Assembly: GCF_003600645.1 (NCBI RefSeq)
Contig: NZ_CP032482.1
Span: 1,178,001-1,242,000, forward strand
Reading direction: 5' to 3'
DNA length: 64,000 bases
Origin: Yersinia rochesterensis
Lineage (GTDB): Bacteria; Pseudomonadota; Gammaproteobacteria; Enterobacterales; Enterobacteriaceae
The notes under the pieces were generated by a model. The model searched no databases, had not been told where the DNA came from, and was given only the letters and a program-made list of their open reading frames with translations. Of the stretch, positions 30,101 to 39,456 are shown in pieces. Both the position numbers and the translations under genes were made by a program. Position 1 is the stretch's first letter. The number at the start of each line of letters is the position of its first letter.

Positions 30101-30325
30101 TGGCGCAGTAATGGCGGAGGTCACCACATCCGGGCTAGCGCCGGGATAGAGGGTGACTACCTGAATGGTCGGATAATCGACTTCCGGCAGGGCGGAAACC
30201 GGTAAGGCGCGGTAGCCGAGAATCCCCGCTAACAGAATGGCCACCATAAATAATGTGGTGGCGACTGGGCGCAGGATAAACAGCCGTGATGGCCCGCCGC
30301 CGGGTGTTGGAGGCATCACTTGCAT
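27167..30325 (-). CDS. mdtB: RND multidrug efflux pump subunit MdtB
   Basis: MdtB is the partner RND subunit of MdtABC. Its 1052 residues begin [20 protein letters not shown], closely matching E. coli MdtB. RND hallmarks include [40 protein letters not shown] with the relay aspartates, and [19 protein letters not shown] near the C-terminus. Its ATG shares one base with the mdtA stop (TGATG) and its end overlaps mdtC, so the three genes are translationally coupled. Confidence 0.97.
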   Translation of the reverse strand: MQVMPPTPGGGPSRLFILRPVATTLFMVAILLAGILGYRALPVSALPEVDYPTIQVVTLYPGASPDVVTSAITAPLERQFGQMSGLKQMASQSSGGASVITLQFQLTLPLDVAEQEVQAAINSATNLLPNDLPYPPIYSKVNPADPPILTLAVTSTAIPMTQVEDMVETRIAQKISQVTGVGLVTISGGQRPAVRVKLNAPAVAALGLDSETIRTAISNANVNSAKGSLDGPTRSVTLSANDQMKSAEDYRDLIVAYQNGAPVRLQDVATIEQGAENNKLAAWANTQQAIVLNIQRQPGVNVIATADSIREMLPDLIKSLPKSVDVKVLTDRTTTIRASVSDVQFELMLAIVLVVMVIYLFLRNAAATIIPSIAVPLSLIGTFAAMYFLGFSINNLTLMALTIATGFVVDDAIVVIENISRYIEKGEKPLDAALKGAGEIGFTIISLTFSLIAVLIPLLFMGDIVGRLFREFAVTLAVAILISAVVSLTLTPMMCARMLSYESLRKQNRLSRASEKFFDWVIAHYAAALKKVLNHQWITLGVALSTLVLTVLLYLLIPKGFFPLQDNGLIQGTLEAPQSVSFSNMAERQQQVAAIILKDPAVESLTSFVGVDGTNATLNNGRLQINLKPLSSREERIPEIINRLQQSVAGIPGIKLYLQPVQDLTIDTQLSRTQYQFTLQATSLEELSTWVPKLVSELQQQAPFQDVTSDWQDQGLVAFVNVDRDSASRLGITMAAIDNALYNAFGQRLISTIYTQANQYRVVLEHDVKATPGLAAFNDIRLTGSDGKGVPLSSIATIEERFGPLSINHLNQFPSATISFNLAQGYSLGEAVNAVTQAEQAIELPADIMTRFQGSTLAFQAALGSTLWLIIAAIVAMYIVLGVLYESFIHPVTILSTLPTAGVGALLALMLTGNELDVIAIIGIILLIGIVKKNAIMMIDFALAAERDQGMTPYDAIYQACLLRFRPILMTTLAALFGALPLMLSTGSGAELRNPLGVCMVGGLIVSQVLTLFTTPVIYLLFDKLARNSHGKNRYHHEDIETPELPDGREQP

Positions 30326-31656
30326 CAGGATTTCTCCGCTGCTGGGGCGGTGCCAGCCGGTGTATCAGTCGCCGGTTTTTCACCTCGACGGTGTGTGCCT
30401 TTTTCGGTCGTAGCCGATTTTTCTGCCACATTGGCTGGCGCAGCATCCGCTGAACGCGGAGTGACCACTTCAACTTGCAAACCTTCCGTCAGGCGATCAA
30501 TACCGTCAGTGACCACGCGCTGACCAGCTTCCAGCCCGGTGCTGATAACCACTTGTTTACTATCTTGAATTCCGGTGGTGACTAAGTGCTTACTGACTTT
30601 ATTCTCGTCATTTAATGTCCAGACAAAACTCCCCTCGTTACCCATTTGCACCGCCGCGGTTGGCACCACCACGGCATTTTGCAGTAAATCCACTTTGATA
30701 CGCGCATTCACAAATTGATTCGGGAACAGCACGTCATCTTCATTGGCAAAGCGGGCTTTCAGCTTAATGGTGCCGGTGGTGGTATCAATTTGGTTATCAA
30801 TACTGAGCAGATAACCTTGGGCTAGCATCTGCTTATTGGTGCGGTCCCATGCTTCAACCGGCACGGTAGTATTGTTTTTTGCTGCATTTTTCTGTGCTTG
30901 CATAATGGCCGGGATATCACTTTCCGGCAGGGTGAAGACCACATCAACAGGATGTGTTTGAGTGATAACCACAATCGGGGTGGCGGTGCCGCTGGTAATG
31001 TAGTTGCCGACATCCACTTGTTTTAACCCGACTTTACCGGAGATGGGCGCGGTAATGCGGCTATACGTCAGTTGCAGTTGGGCGCTGTCGATAGCCCCTT
31101 GATCGGCTTTTACACTGCCTTCGCTCTGGCGTACCAATGAGGCTTGAGTATCTAAATCTTGTTGTGAAATCAGGCCGGTTTTAGCCAGTTTTTGATAGCG
31201 GGCCAAATCGCGGCGAGCATTGTCCAGTGTGGCCTGGTCTTTGGCCAGTTGCCCTTGAGCTTGAGTCAGTTGGACTTGGTAAGGGCGCGGGTCAATTTCG
31301 ACCAGTAAGTCACCGGCCTTGACCTGCTGGCCTTCAGTAAAGTGGATAGCCATTAACTGGCCATCAACCCGGCTGGTGACCGTGACGGTGTTCGCGGCAA
31401 TCACTGTCCCTAAGCCGGTGAGATAACGCGGCACAGCTTGTTCGGTGGCGGTGGCGGCTTGCACTGGAGACATCGGCATATTACGGCGGCCACCCGCGCG
31501 TGCGGAGCTGCTCCCTCCGTCATTTTGCTGTGCCCCCGGCGCACTGTTTGGTGGGGCAGCACTGAAATGACGCCAGACAAACACAGCAACAATAATCGCC
31601 ACCACGATTCCCAATAAAGTCAGCAATCGGGAAGTGCGTTTGGATTGAGCTTTCAT
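30325..31656 (-). CDS. mdtA: Periplasmic membrane-fusion subunit MdtA
   Basis: MdtA links the MdtBC RND proteins to TolC. The start is placed at ATG 31656 ([20 protein letters not shown]), giving 443 residues; an in-frame GTG 13 codons earlier is less likely. One N-terminal membrane anchor ([18 protein letters not shown]) precedes the biotinyl-lipoyl-like and coiled-coil hairpin domains ([40 protein letters not shown]). The C-terminus is extended and rich in Ala, Thr and Lys. It is the first gene of mdtABC; repeats fill its upstream region. Confidence 0.95.
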   Translation of the reverse strand: MKAQSKRTSRLLTLLGIVVAIIVAVFVWRHFSAAPPNSAPGAQQNDGGSSSARAGGRRNMPMSPVQAATATEQAVPRYLTGLGTVIAANTVTVTSRVDGQLMAIHFTEGQQVKAGDLLVEIDPRPYQVQLTQAQGQLAKDQATLDNARRDLARYQKLAKTGLISQQDLDTQASLVRQSEGSVKADQGAIDSAQLQLTYSRITAPISGKVGLKQVDVGNYITSGTATPIVVITQTHPVDVVFTLPESDIPAIMQAQKNAAKNNTTVPVEAWDRTNKQMLAQGYLLSIDNQIDTTTGTIKLKARFANEDDVLFPNQFVNARIKVDLLQNAVVVPTAAVQMGNEGSFVWTLNDENKVSKHLVTTGIQDSKQVVISTGLEAGQRVVTDGIDRLTEGLQVEVVTPRSADAAPANVAEKSATTEKGTHRRGEKPATDTPAGTAPAAEKS

Positions 31657-31717
31657 GATGCGGTGAGTCCCTTTTATTGATCTGTTTATGCGCACACAGG
31701 TGCAAAAAATAAAAATT

Positions 31718-31840
31718 CATACCCCATAGATTTCGAGATTCAGGAGCGCTGCTTGCAGCGGCCTCGCGAGGCGAGGCCCAAGGATGGGCTGAGTAACGAG
31801 CGCAGCCAACACACCTGTATCTTGAAAGATGACGGGTATA
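31718..31840. repeat. ERIC element with variant centre, upstream of mdtA
   Basis: The right end GCGCAGCCAACACACCTGTA...GACGGGTATA is canonical ERIC, and the left end ATACCCCATAGATTTCGAG is its degenerate counterpart. The centre (31746-31797) carries a CGCTGC..GCAGCGGCC and CCCAAGGATGGG segment that recurs inside the 644-bp element downstream. It lies within 190 bp of mdtA and could affect its promoter. Confidence 0.75.
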
Positions 31841-31979
31841 CATATGTTACTAGTTTAGCGGGGATTTACCGGATAAAAATGGAGGAAATATGAAAATATT
31901 GTCAAGGTTTGGGGGGATTTGTGTTTTAGTTGATTAAGTATTTGATCATTGATTTGGTTGAGAGTCGATTTGGTGATTA

Positions 31980-32623
31980 GTGATCGGGTTCGGTTGTTAA
32001 AGCACCGAACTCACTTATCCCCCGATGAACCAACCGCCAAAGGGTGCGGGCGCGCACCCTTGTGGAATCCCGCGCTTCGCACGTATCGCCTGCCCACTCC
32101 GTGGGTTCCCTCATACATCATTTCGCTAACGGACCGGGCCGATTCGCATCCATGCTCAAGCGGCCCTCGCTCGGCATCCATGCCTCGCGTCCTACCTTCA
32201 TTCTTCACTCGGCGGCTCAAATGTGCTTTTAACATCAAGGTCAAAACCATAGTTTTGATTTTGATGTTGAGCGCAATCAGGAATATTACCGACAAAGACG
32301 ATGGCCCGAGTGAGCCGCCATGGACAAATCTGCCGGGAGCAGATTTGAACGCTGCGAGCAGCGGCCCCGAAGGGGTGAGTCCCAAGGACGGGACGAATTA
32401 CCCCGGCGAAAAGCGCGCTGGAGCAGGACGCGACTCGCGCTGGCTCGATGAGGCCAATGGCTGCCGGAGGGGACTGCGAATAGCAGTAATGTTTCGCGCA
32501 AGCCGCAGGTGCAGGAGGGCCGGCTAGCCCTCCTGCTCGGTTGAGGCGACTGGGATTAAGTAATCACTGAATGACTATCAACCGAAACAATGCTCCGGTG
32601 CTCTAACAACCGAACCAGATCAC
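31980..32623. mobile_element. 644-bp MITE-like element with 28-bp terminal inverted repeats
   Basis: The ends are 28-bp inverted repeats with two mismatches: left 31980-32007 (GTGATCGGGTTCGGTTGTTA...) and right 32596-32623 as reverse complement (GTGATCTGGTTCGGTTGTTA...). A 3-bp direct repeat TTA flanks both sides (31977-31979 and 32624-32626), as expected for a target duplication. The interior is visibly more GC-rich than its surroundings. It holds a strong hairpin (AACATCAAGGTCAAAAC at 32231-32247 with GTTTTGATTTTGATGTT at 32252-32268) and CAAATCTGC/GCAGATTTG (32323-32345). Open frames exist on both strands, but none has a start signal or a recognisable domain, so I call it a non-autonomous element. 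It fills the mdtA-yegD gap. Confidence 0.65.
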
Positions 32624-32626
32624 TTA

Positions 32627-32650
32627 ATCAACATCAACATCAACATCAAT
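32627..32650. repeat. Hexanucleotide tandem repeat (ATCAAC, about 4 units)
   Basis: Four near-perfect ATCAAC units lie at the right border of the 644-bp element, ten bases from the yegD stop. This is a simple repeat prone to slippage, outside any coding region. Confidence 0.7.
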
Positions 32651-32659
32651 ATAAAAATA

Positions 32660-34012
32660 TCACCGATAAAGTGTCTGTGCCCAACGCGCCAACCCGGCGG
32701 TGACGGAGCCAAAATCATTGCCCCCCACCAGTGGGATACCCGGCAATTGCTGCTGTAAGGCGGCACGCAGTAATGGCGAGCGGGCACTGCCGCCAGTCAG
32801 GTAAATCACATCGGGCGTGATGTGGCTGGTGGCTAGCGCCAGGCTGACTTGCTCTTGAATGCGTTGCAGGGGTTGGGCGATAGCTTCAGCAAGCTGCTGC
32901 TGGCTGATAGTTTGCCCTAATTCCGGCTGAACAAAATCCAGTGCTGCGGCGACTTGTTGTTGCTCGGACAGCGCAATCTTGCTCTCTTCTGCGGCGCGTA
33001 CCAGGCGGTAACTTAAACGTTGTTGATAGACTTTCAACAAGCGCTGAACTTGCTGTGGGTTAGCCGCATCACGGATTAAATCTCGCAAGAAACGGCCATT
33101 CACGGTGCTATAGAAATCACTCTGGGCGGGAACATCGTTGGTGGCAACCGCGTTCCAGTAGGGCAATGACGGCATCGCAATGCCTTTTTCGGTCTCGCCT
33201 CCCATACCAAACAGCGGCATCAGTTGCTTAAATGCCAACATGATATCAAGGTCATTCCCCCCGACACGGCAACCGCTGTGACCCAGCAGACTTTGCTGGC
33301 GGTCGGCCAAACCTTGCCATTTTGGCCCCATTAATAGCACCGAGCAGTCCGTGGTTCCCCCGCCGATATCCACCACTAAAACGGTTTTTTCACTGGTCAG
33401 TGTGGCTTCAAAATCCAGCCCCGCAGCCACCGGCTCAAACTGGAAGGCGATATCGCGAAAACCCGCGCGTTGCGCGGCACGCAGCAAAATCCCCTCGGCT
33501 TGTCGGTTGGCTTCTTCACCGCCGGAACCTTGGAAGTTAACTGGGCGGCCAATCACCGTCTGGCTAATTTCTGATGACAATACCGCTTCCGCCTGGCGTT
33601 TGATGTGGAACATCATGGCGCAGACTAAATCCTCAAACAGCGCCAACTGTTGCGGTTTCAACCCATTGGCACCCAAGAAAGATTTAGGCGATTTTACAAA
33701 GTAAACTTCTTCGGGATCTTCAATATAGTGAGCCAGTGCAGACAAGCCGAACATCAAGCTGTCGGCGGCCACCGGAATATCTTCTTCGCGATTGAACGCC
33801 ATGGCCCGGCGTAATAGTTGCTGATTTTCGTCACTGCCTGTTGGCACCTGCCAATGGCGGTGCAGGCACTCACTTACGGCTTCCCGCGTCGGGGCGCACA
33901 GCATCGAGGGCAAATAAACGTCATTATTTTCCAGCACTAGCAATTCGGGCGCATCGTCCCGCATCACGGCAACCGAGCAGTTTGCTGTGCCGTAGTCAAA
34001 TCCAATGAACAT
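32660..34012 (-). CDS. yegD: Hsp70-family ATPase-domain protein YegD
   Basis: YegD is an Hsp70-like protein that keeps the actin-type ATPase fold but lacks the usual C-terminal substrate domain. Its 450 residues begin MFIGFDYGTANCSVAVMRDD (phosphate-1 motif), with VLVVDIGGGTTDCSVLLMGP as phosphate-2 and VIYLTGGSARSPLLRAALQQ as the adenosine motif. It is cytosolic and its client is unknown. It is alone between the 644-bp element and dgcE. Confidence 0.93.
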   Translation of the reverse strand: MFIGFDYGTANCSVAVMRDDAPELLVLENNDVYLPSMLCAPTREAVSECLHRHWQVPTGSDENQQLLRRAMAFNREEDIPVAADSLMFGLSALAHYIEDPEEVYFVKSPKSFLGANGLKPQQLALFEDLVCAMMFHIKRQAEAVLSSEISQTVIGRPVNFQGSGGEEANRQAEGILLRAAQRAGFRDIAFQFEPVAAGLDFEATLTSEKTVLVVDIGGGTTDCSVLLMGPKWQGLADRQQSLLGHSGCRVGGNDLDIMLAFKQLMPLFGMGGETEKGIAMPSLPYWNAVATNDVPAQSDFYSTVNGRFLRDLIRDAANPQQVQRLLKVYQQRLSYRLVRAAEESKIALSEQQQVAAALDFVQPELGQTISQQQLAEAIAQPLQRIQEQVSLALATSHITPDVIYLTGGSARSPLLRAALQQQLPGIPLVGGNDFGSVTAGLARWAQTLYR

Positions 34013-34091
34013 AATTGCCCCCAGGCCAAATAAAGGGCGCGACTTTACCCCAGAGTGAGCGGCGGGGCAATCGTCAAGTCAGGTTATCGCG

Positions 34092-37000
34092 CTATTTTAT
34101 CGCGAAATATCCACTGTTAAGCACCTCTGACAAAGGTTGCGTGCGGCCAATCGTTTCGCCATCGACTAAATCAACACCGATATCAATTAACTTACTGAGG
34201 GTCGGCGGTAATTCTGCCGGGCCAGCCAGTGTGGCGATATTCGCCCGTTGTGCTGTGCCGTTAATGATGGATATCAGAACCTCATCCATTTGATTTGTAT
34301 GAATATTGGAAATTAAATTGCTGTTAAATTTCAGATAATCAATGGTATGCGCCGCTAATAATTCAAAATCATTCAGGTTATGGCCAAACTCTTTCACAAT
34401 AAGTTTACAGCCTAGTAGTTGCAGTTTGGCGAGGAAATTACCAATCGCAAACGGATATTGCAGCAATGTGGCTTCATCGACCATCCAATAGAGACTTTGT
34501 GGTGGCAAGGGGGTCTGTGGTAGCAATGTGAGCAGTGACTGGCGGAAATCTTCTTTGAGCAGAGCCACTTCCGACAGCGGGATAGCCAGTGCCAGCCCTT
34601 TACGCTGTAGTGCTGGGGCGTGCTCCACTAACAGTTGCTCGCAGACCCAATGGTCGATTTCCGGCTGCAAATTATACAATACCGCCGCTTCCTCAAAGGC
34701 AGACTGGCTAACGGCAATATCTTGTGGCCGATTAATCTCGAAACTGACCTGATAGAAGCAGACCGATAGCGGCGTTTTCGGTGGCGCTGTCGGGGTCATC
34801 TGTAGCGATAATTGATTTTCACGGAGAATACTTTCGACATCTTCTCGGCTGAGTAGCCCGTGCTGGCGGGCTAGCAGCTGTTTTTGTCGTGGCTGGTAGA
34901 GATAAACCTGACCGCGCCCACTGTGCTTGGCGGTATAACAGGCGATGTCAGCTTGCGCCATAATCTCACTGCGCTGACTGTTGTTGCTGCTGATTTGCGT
35001 GACGCCAGCACTGGCACCAATACGGTACAGTTTATCTTCCCAGTAGAAATGATAGTCATTGATCATGGATACCAGACTTTGGGTAATGGCTTTGGCGTGA
35101 GATAGGGTGCAATTAAGCATCAGTAAACCGAATTCATCGCCCCCCAGTCGTGCGACACAGTCACTATTGCGTAAATGTTGACGCATTAACTGACTAAGTT
35201 CTTTGAGCAGTGCATCTCCAGCTGGGTGCCCGGCGGTGTCGTTAACAGCTTTAAAATAATCCAGATCCAAGAAAGCCAGCGCGTGTTGTTGGTTAGAATC
35301 GACACTTTTCTGGATAGCCGCTTTTAATTTATTGTCGAAATTAGCGCGGTTTGGCAAGCCGGTGAGATTATCATGTGACGCGCTGTGGCTGAGTTTGCGT
35401 ATCATTGCGCGCGATTCGCCGACATCCTGGAACACCAAAACTACCCCAACAATAGTGCCTTCCAGCGTTTTCAGTGGGGCGACAGACTCCTGAATGTCGT
35501 AATAATGTCCGTCGCGATGATGTAATACCATCGACTCATTCAGCGAGGAGTAAGGGCGATGGGTGAGACAATGTTCTATTGGATTATCAATTTCCGGCCC
35601 ATCAACGCCGTCGGTTAGCTTAATAATATGATGCACGGGCTGACCCAGCGCGATGGTATTAGCCCAACCGGTCATTTTCTCCGCGACCGGGTTCATAAAG
35701 GTGATATTCATATCCTGATCAGTACAGACCACCGCCTCGCCGATGGAGTCCAGAGTGATATGCAGCCGCTCTTTTTCTTCATGCAGCGCTTCGGTCAGAT
35801 TTCTGATTTCGGTCATATCCAGCGTGGTGCCCATCAGGCGCAGAATATCGCCATTTTTGTCGCAAATCATATTGGCCTGATTGCGTAAATGAACAATATC
35901 GCCATTCGGTAACAATAATCTGAATTCGAGCCGGTAGGGCTTGCGTTGATTGAGTGCAGCGCTGTATTCACGATTAACGCGGTTAATATCATCAGGGTGA
36001 ATGTATTGCTGCCAAACATCATTATCAACTGGGGTGTTGAGCGGGACATGATAAAGCTCATACATTCGCTTATCCCAACTGATCTGCTGCTTTCTGATAT
36101 CCAATTCCCAGATACCAATTCCGCCGGCCTCGTTCGCCAGCGTAATGCGCTCCATCAGGCGGCGGTTAACGATTTCGCTCTTTTTCAGGTCATTAATATC
36201 TTCGACCTGTGAAATGTAATAAAGCGGCTGTTGCTCATGGTCGCGTACCACGCTCACCACCAACAGCGCCCACACCACCTCGCCATCACTGCGGATATAG
36301 CGTTTTTCCATCGAATAACTGGGAATGCGACCATGGTATAGATCCTCGAGCAATTTCAAGTCGGCGGAGAGATCTTCCGGGTGAGTTATTTGCTGAAAAT
36401 TCAGGGTGAGCAAGGTTTCTTGGCGGTAACCCAATAATTTGCACAGCGCTTGATTGACCTGCATCCATTTACCTTCCGGCGACACCAATGCCATGCCGAT
36501 GGCCGAGTATTCCATGGCATTACGAAAGCGGTTTTCACTTTCAATAATATGTTTTTTTTCCATGCGAAAGGCGTGCATCACCATGGCCATGGCGTGCGGA
36601 GGAATCAGCACCATCAATAATGGAATAAAAGAAAATGCCTGAACGGATAGTTTGGCGTCCGCCTGAAGGGTAAATAGGTTGAAGTTGATCATCATTGCAA
36701 TCAGCAATGTGGCCAGAAAACAGAGAGTAAAAGTCTCAAAACGGGGTAAGCGGATAGATGTCCAGATCAGCGCCATAATAACGAAAGTAAAAGGATAAGG
36801 CATATAAATCAGGCTGATATAACAAGCGGTCAGCGAGACTATCATTATCCACGTCATATCAAACAGCGCTTTGGTTTTGGTCGCGAGATTGAAATAACCC
36901 CGGCGATAAAGCAGGCCAACCGGGCCTAAAGCCAACATGCCGATAGCTTCGGACATAAACCACACTGTCAGCACTTGGGTAAAGCTGCCGTTTTGCGGCG

Positions 37001-37442
37001 CTAAATACCAAGCTGCTGCTAATCCGCTGATTAGAGGAACCAAAATCACAGCACAAAGGGCGAATTTGAGCCAACTAAAAAGGTTATTAAGGGGGTCTTT
37101 GGGTTGCAAAAGTTTACGCAGTAACCACGCGCCAGCAGCCGACTCCGCGAGGTTGATGAATGTCAGTGGCAGGGGGAACCCACTGATGCCATATAAAATA
37201 AAATTAGCGGCAACAATACATATTCCGGCGGCTAATAATTGCCACGACCAATAGCGTGTTGGGAGGTGGAATAACGCTACGACCAATACGGCGGTCGGGA
37301 ACCATAACGGAGCCAGGTTTTCTGATTGCTCAGAAAGGCGGATACAAAAAAGTGCGAGCAAAAACACCACTATGCTGATGATAGTAATGTGAATAATCGC
37401 TTTATTGTCAGGAGCTGGTTTTTCGGCTGCACTGAGATCCAT
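34092..37442 (-). CDS. dgcE: Diguanylate cyclase DgcE (MASE1-PAS-GGDEF-degenerate EAL)
   Basis: DgcE (YegE) makes cyclic di-GMP from two GTP and promotes the sessile state (curli and biofilm control in E. coli). The 1116-residue inner-membrane protein has an N-terminal MASE1 sensor of about 300 residues with several helices. PAS/PAC repeats follow (RFRNAMEYSAIGMALVSPEG and two more), then a GGDEF domain with the intact active site RLGGDEFGLLML near residues 764-775. The C-terminal EAL-like domain lacks the EAL motif (it reads VSFEINRPQDIAVS) and so should not be a phosphodiesterase, as in E. coli. Confidence 0.94.
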   Translation of the reverse strand: MDLSAAEKPAPDNKAIIHITIISIVVFLLALFCIRLSEQSENLAPLWFPTAVLVVALFHLPTRYWSWQLLAAGICIVAANFILYGISGFPLPLTFINLAESAAGAWLLRKLLQPKDPLNNLFSWLKFALCAVILVPLISGLAAAWYLAPQNGSFTQVLTVWFMSEAIGMLALGPVGLLYRRGYFNLATKTKALFDMTWIMIVSLTACYISLIYMPYPFTFVIMALIWTSIRLPRFETFTLCFLATLLIAMMINFNLFTLQADAKLSVQAFSFIPLLMVLIPPHAMAMVMHAFRMEKKHIIESENRFRNAMEYSAIGMALVSPEGKWMQVNQALCKLLGYRQETLLTLNFQQITHPEDLSADLKLLEDLYHGRIPSYSMEKRYIRSDGEVVWALLVVSVVRDHEQQPLYYISQVEDINDLKKSEIVNRRLMERITLANEAGGIGIWELDIRKQQISWDKRMYELYHVPLNTPVDNDVWQQYIHPDDINRVNREYSAALNQRKPYRLEFRLLLPNGDIVHLRNQANMICDKNGDILRLMGTTLDMTEIRNLTEALHEEKERLHITLDSIGEAVVCTDQDMNITFMNPVAEKMTGWANTIALGQPVHHIIKLTDGVDGPEIDNPIEHCLTHRPYSSLNESMVLHHRDGHYYDIQESVAPLKTLEGTIVGVVLVFQDVGESRAMIRKLSHSASHDNLTGLPNRANFDNKLKAAIQKSVDSNQQHALAFLDLDYFKAVNDTAGHPAGDALLKELSQLMRQHLRNSDCVARLGGDEFGLLMLNCTLSHAKAITQSLVSMINDYHFYWEDKLYRIGASAGVTQISSNNSQRSEIMAQADIACYTAKHSGRGQVYLYQPRQKQLLARQHGLLSREDVESILRENQLSLQMTPTAPPKTPLSVCFYQVSFEINRPQDIAVSQSAFEEAAVLYNLQPEIDHWVCEQLLVEHAPALQRKGLALAIPLSEVALLKEDFRQSLLTLLPQTPLPPQSLYWMVDEATLLQYPFAIGNFLAKLQLLGCKLIVKEFGHNLNDFELLAAHTIDYLKFNSNLISNIHTNQMDEVLISIINGTAQRANIATLAGPAELPPTLSKLIDIGVDLVDGETIGRTQPLSEVLNSGYFAIK

Positions 37443-37615
37443 ATAGCGCCTTATTTTGCTCGCAAGAATTTTGATTATGATAGGGGAAACCCATCACATA
37501 AAAATATACTGTATTTGAAACGCGGTCATATTCAATAGTTTAGTATAGCTGAGCATGGATAGATGTGATTTGTTTACTCCATGCTCAATTAATTATTTTT
37601 TTATTATCATAATCA

Positions 37616-39091
37616 TTAAACTAAGAATAGGGTGGCAAGTCCCAGAAAAATGAAAAAGCCGCCAGTATCGGTGATGGCTGTGATCATGACACTGGAACCG
37701 ATAGCCGGATCACGGCCTAAACGGGCCATAGTCATCGGGATAATGACCCCCATTAGCGCGGCCATTAACAAGTTAAGGATCATTGCCAACGTCATCACGC
37801 CACCCATGGCCGGATCGCCATAGAGCAGATAAGTGACAAACCCCATAATCCCGCCCCAGATCAAACCATTGATTAGCGCCACACCCAATTCTCTGAACAT
37901 CAGGAAAGTCACATTACCCTGCTGAATATGGTGCAATGCCAAGGCGCGGACAATCATGGTGATGGTTTGGTTACCGGTGTTACCGCCAATACCTGCGACG
38001 ATTGGCATTAATGCCGCCAATGCGACTAATTGCGAGATAGTATCTTCAAATAACCCGATGACCCTTGAGGCCACAAACGCGGTGCAGAGATTGATTGCCA
38101 GCCATGACCAACGGGTTCGAACCGCACGGCCTACCGGGGAGAACACGTCTTCTTCCGGACTCAAACCGCCCATGCGCCTTAACGTGGTGTCACTCTCTTC
38201 ATTGACGACGTCGACTATCTCTTCGATGGTCAGCCGGCCCATTAGTTTGCCTTTGGCATCAATTACCGCGGCGCTGATTAAGTCATAACGTTCAAAGGCA
38301 CCCGCAGCATCTTCCGCTTTTTGCTCCGGCTGGAAAGTGGTCGGGTTGCTCTCCATCACTTGGAATACTTTCGTATCCGGTGAGTTGAGGAGGATCGCGG
38401 TCAGAGGCAGTTCACCGAGTAAGGTATTCTTGCGATCAATAACGAAGATTTTATCCGTGGCATCGGGAATGTTTTTCCGATAGCGCAAATAGCGGTGTAC
38501 CGTGCCGAGGGTGACATCAGCTCGCACCGTCACCAGTTCGAAATCCATCATTTGGCCGACAGTATCGCGACCATATTGGATAACTTCCCGCACTCTGGCC
38601 CGTTGGTCAGGGTCAAGTGAGGTGAGTAAGCGGCCCATTAAGTTACGCGGCAGATATTCGGCCAGATAAGCCTGTTCATCGACATGCAAGGTGCGCATCG
38701 CTTTTAACAGATCTTTATCGCTCATCTCTTTGATAAGCGTGTCCCACACTGTCTCAGAGACTTCGACCAGCGTTTGTCCGCGTTTCTCGTTTTTGACTAA
38801 CCGCCACAATGCCAAACGCTCATCATTGGGTAAGGCTTCGAGTAAGTCGGCAAGGTCAGCTGCGTGTAAATCGTCGAGCAGCGTTTTGATTTCTAATGTT
38901 TTTTCAGCAAGTTTCTCATCACTGATCTTTTCGCGGTCTTCCTGACGGCCAAGAATACCATCGACCAAGTCTTTATTATTCAGTAATAGAGAAAGTATTC
39001 GATTGCGGATTTCTGCCAGTTTTTTCGCATTATTTTTAGTGCTTTTTTTTGCCGCGGCAGAAAACGAAACCGGAATGATTGGTACTGGCAT
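37616..39091 (-). CDS. mgtE: MgtE-family magnesium transporter
   Basis: MgtE is a dimeric Mg2+ channel of the inner membrane gated by cytosolic Mg2+. The 491 residues comprise an MgtE N-terminal superhelical domain (DLHAADLADLLEALPNDERL), tandem CBS domains (residues about 155-270; KIFVIDRKNTLLGELPLTAI) and a five-helix membrane domain from about residue 320. The pore motifs are PIVAGIGGNTGNQTITMIVR and GSSVMITAITDTGGFFIFL. It follows yfgG on the same strand. E. coli K-12 has no copy at this place. No M-box riboswitch was seen upstream. Confidence 0.92.
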   Translation of the reverse strand: MPVPIIPVSFSAAAKKSTKNNAKKLAEIRNRILSLLLNNKDLVDGILGRQEDREKISDEKLAEKTLEIKTLLDDLHAADLADLLEALPNDERLALWRLVKNEKRGQTLVEVSETVWDTLIKEMSDKDLLKAMRTLHVDEQAYLAEYLPRNLMGRLLTSLDPDQRARVREVIQYGRDTVGQMMDFELVTVRADVTLGTVHRYLRYRKNIPDATDKIFVIDRKNTLLGELPLTAILLNSPDTKVFQVMESNPTTFQPEQKAEDAAGAFERYDLISAAVIDAKGKLMGRLTIEEIVDVVNEESDTTLRRMGGLSPEEDVFSPVGRAVRTRWSWLAINLCTAFVASRVIGLFEDTISQLVALAALMPIVAGIGGNTGNQTITMIVRALALHHIQQGNVTFLMFRELGVALINGLIWGGIMGFVTYLLYGDPAMGGVMTLAMILNLLMAALMGVIIPMTMARLGRDPAIGSSVMITAITDTGGFFIFLGLATLFLV

Positions 39092-39138
39092 AATGTGTGA
39101 TGTCCGTGTATATGAAACGAGCGTATGAGTACGAAAGT

Positions 39139-39333
39139 TTAGGGACTGAGGTCAGTTTCATGGGGGCCAGGGAGTTCACCGTCCACGGACTGCTCGATCC
39201 GTTGTGCTTCACGCCGCTCTTGATGATGAGAAATAGAAGCGATCCCTGCAAACAATAAGCGACCAAATAGAATGAGAAAGCTCACCAGTAAGATAATTTT
39301 TGTTAGTGGTGTCGATGGCCTTCTTTTCATCAT
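39139..39333 (-). CDS. yfgG: Small membrane protein YfgG
   Basis: This 64-residue protein has one transmembrane segment (LTKIILLVSFLILFGRLLFA) followed by HHQERREAQ. That resembles E. coli YfgG (LTRIVLLISF-type helix then HHQSKKEAQ), which also lies near ppx. The ATG at 39333 (or the adjacent 39330) has GAAGG upstream. It ends 47 bp before mgtE on the same strand, so the two may be co-transcribed. Confidence 0.8.
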   Translation of the reverse strand: MMKRRPSTPLTKIILLVSFLILFGRLLFAGIASISHHQERREAQRIEQSVDGELPGPHETDLSP

Positions 39334-39357
39334 TTTTACCCTTCTTTCTTGAAATAG

Positions 39358-39450
39358 CAGCTTATTGGTATCAGCAAAAGTTAGCTGCCTTCACGCACCC
39401 GAATCACTGACTTGTTGTTGATTCTGTATAAATAAGCTCATCGGGATTCA
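39358..39450. repeat. Degenerate ERIC-like remnant between yfgG and ppx
   Basis: GTTAGCTGCCTTCACGCACC, GAATCACTGACTTG and AGCTCATCGGGATTCA occur in the same order as in the full copies at 14865 and 58389, with a disrupted left end. Confidence 0.6.
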
Positions 39451-39456
39451 ATCTGA

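Noticed and set aside
31949..32527. 192-codon plus-strand frame and overlapping minus-strand frames in the mdtA-yegD gap
   Set aside because: They run through the terminal repeats and hairpins of the 644-bp element, have no ribosome-binding site and resemble no protein family; open frames on both strands are expected in GC-rich palindromic DNA.
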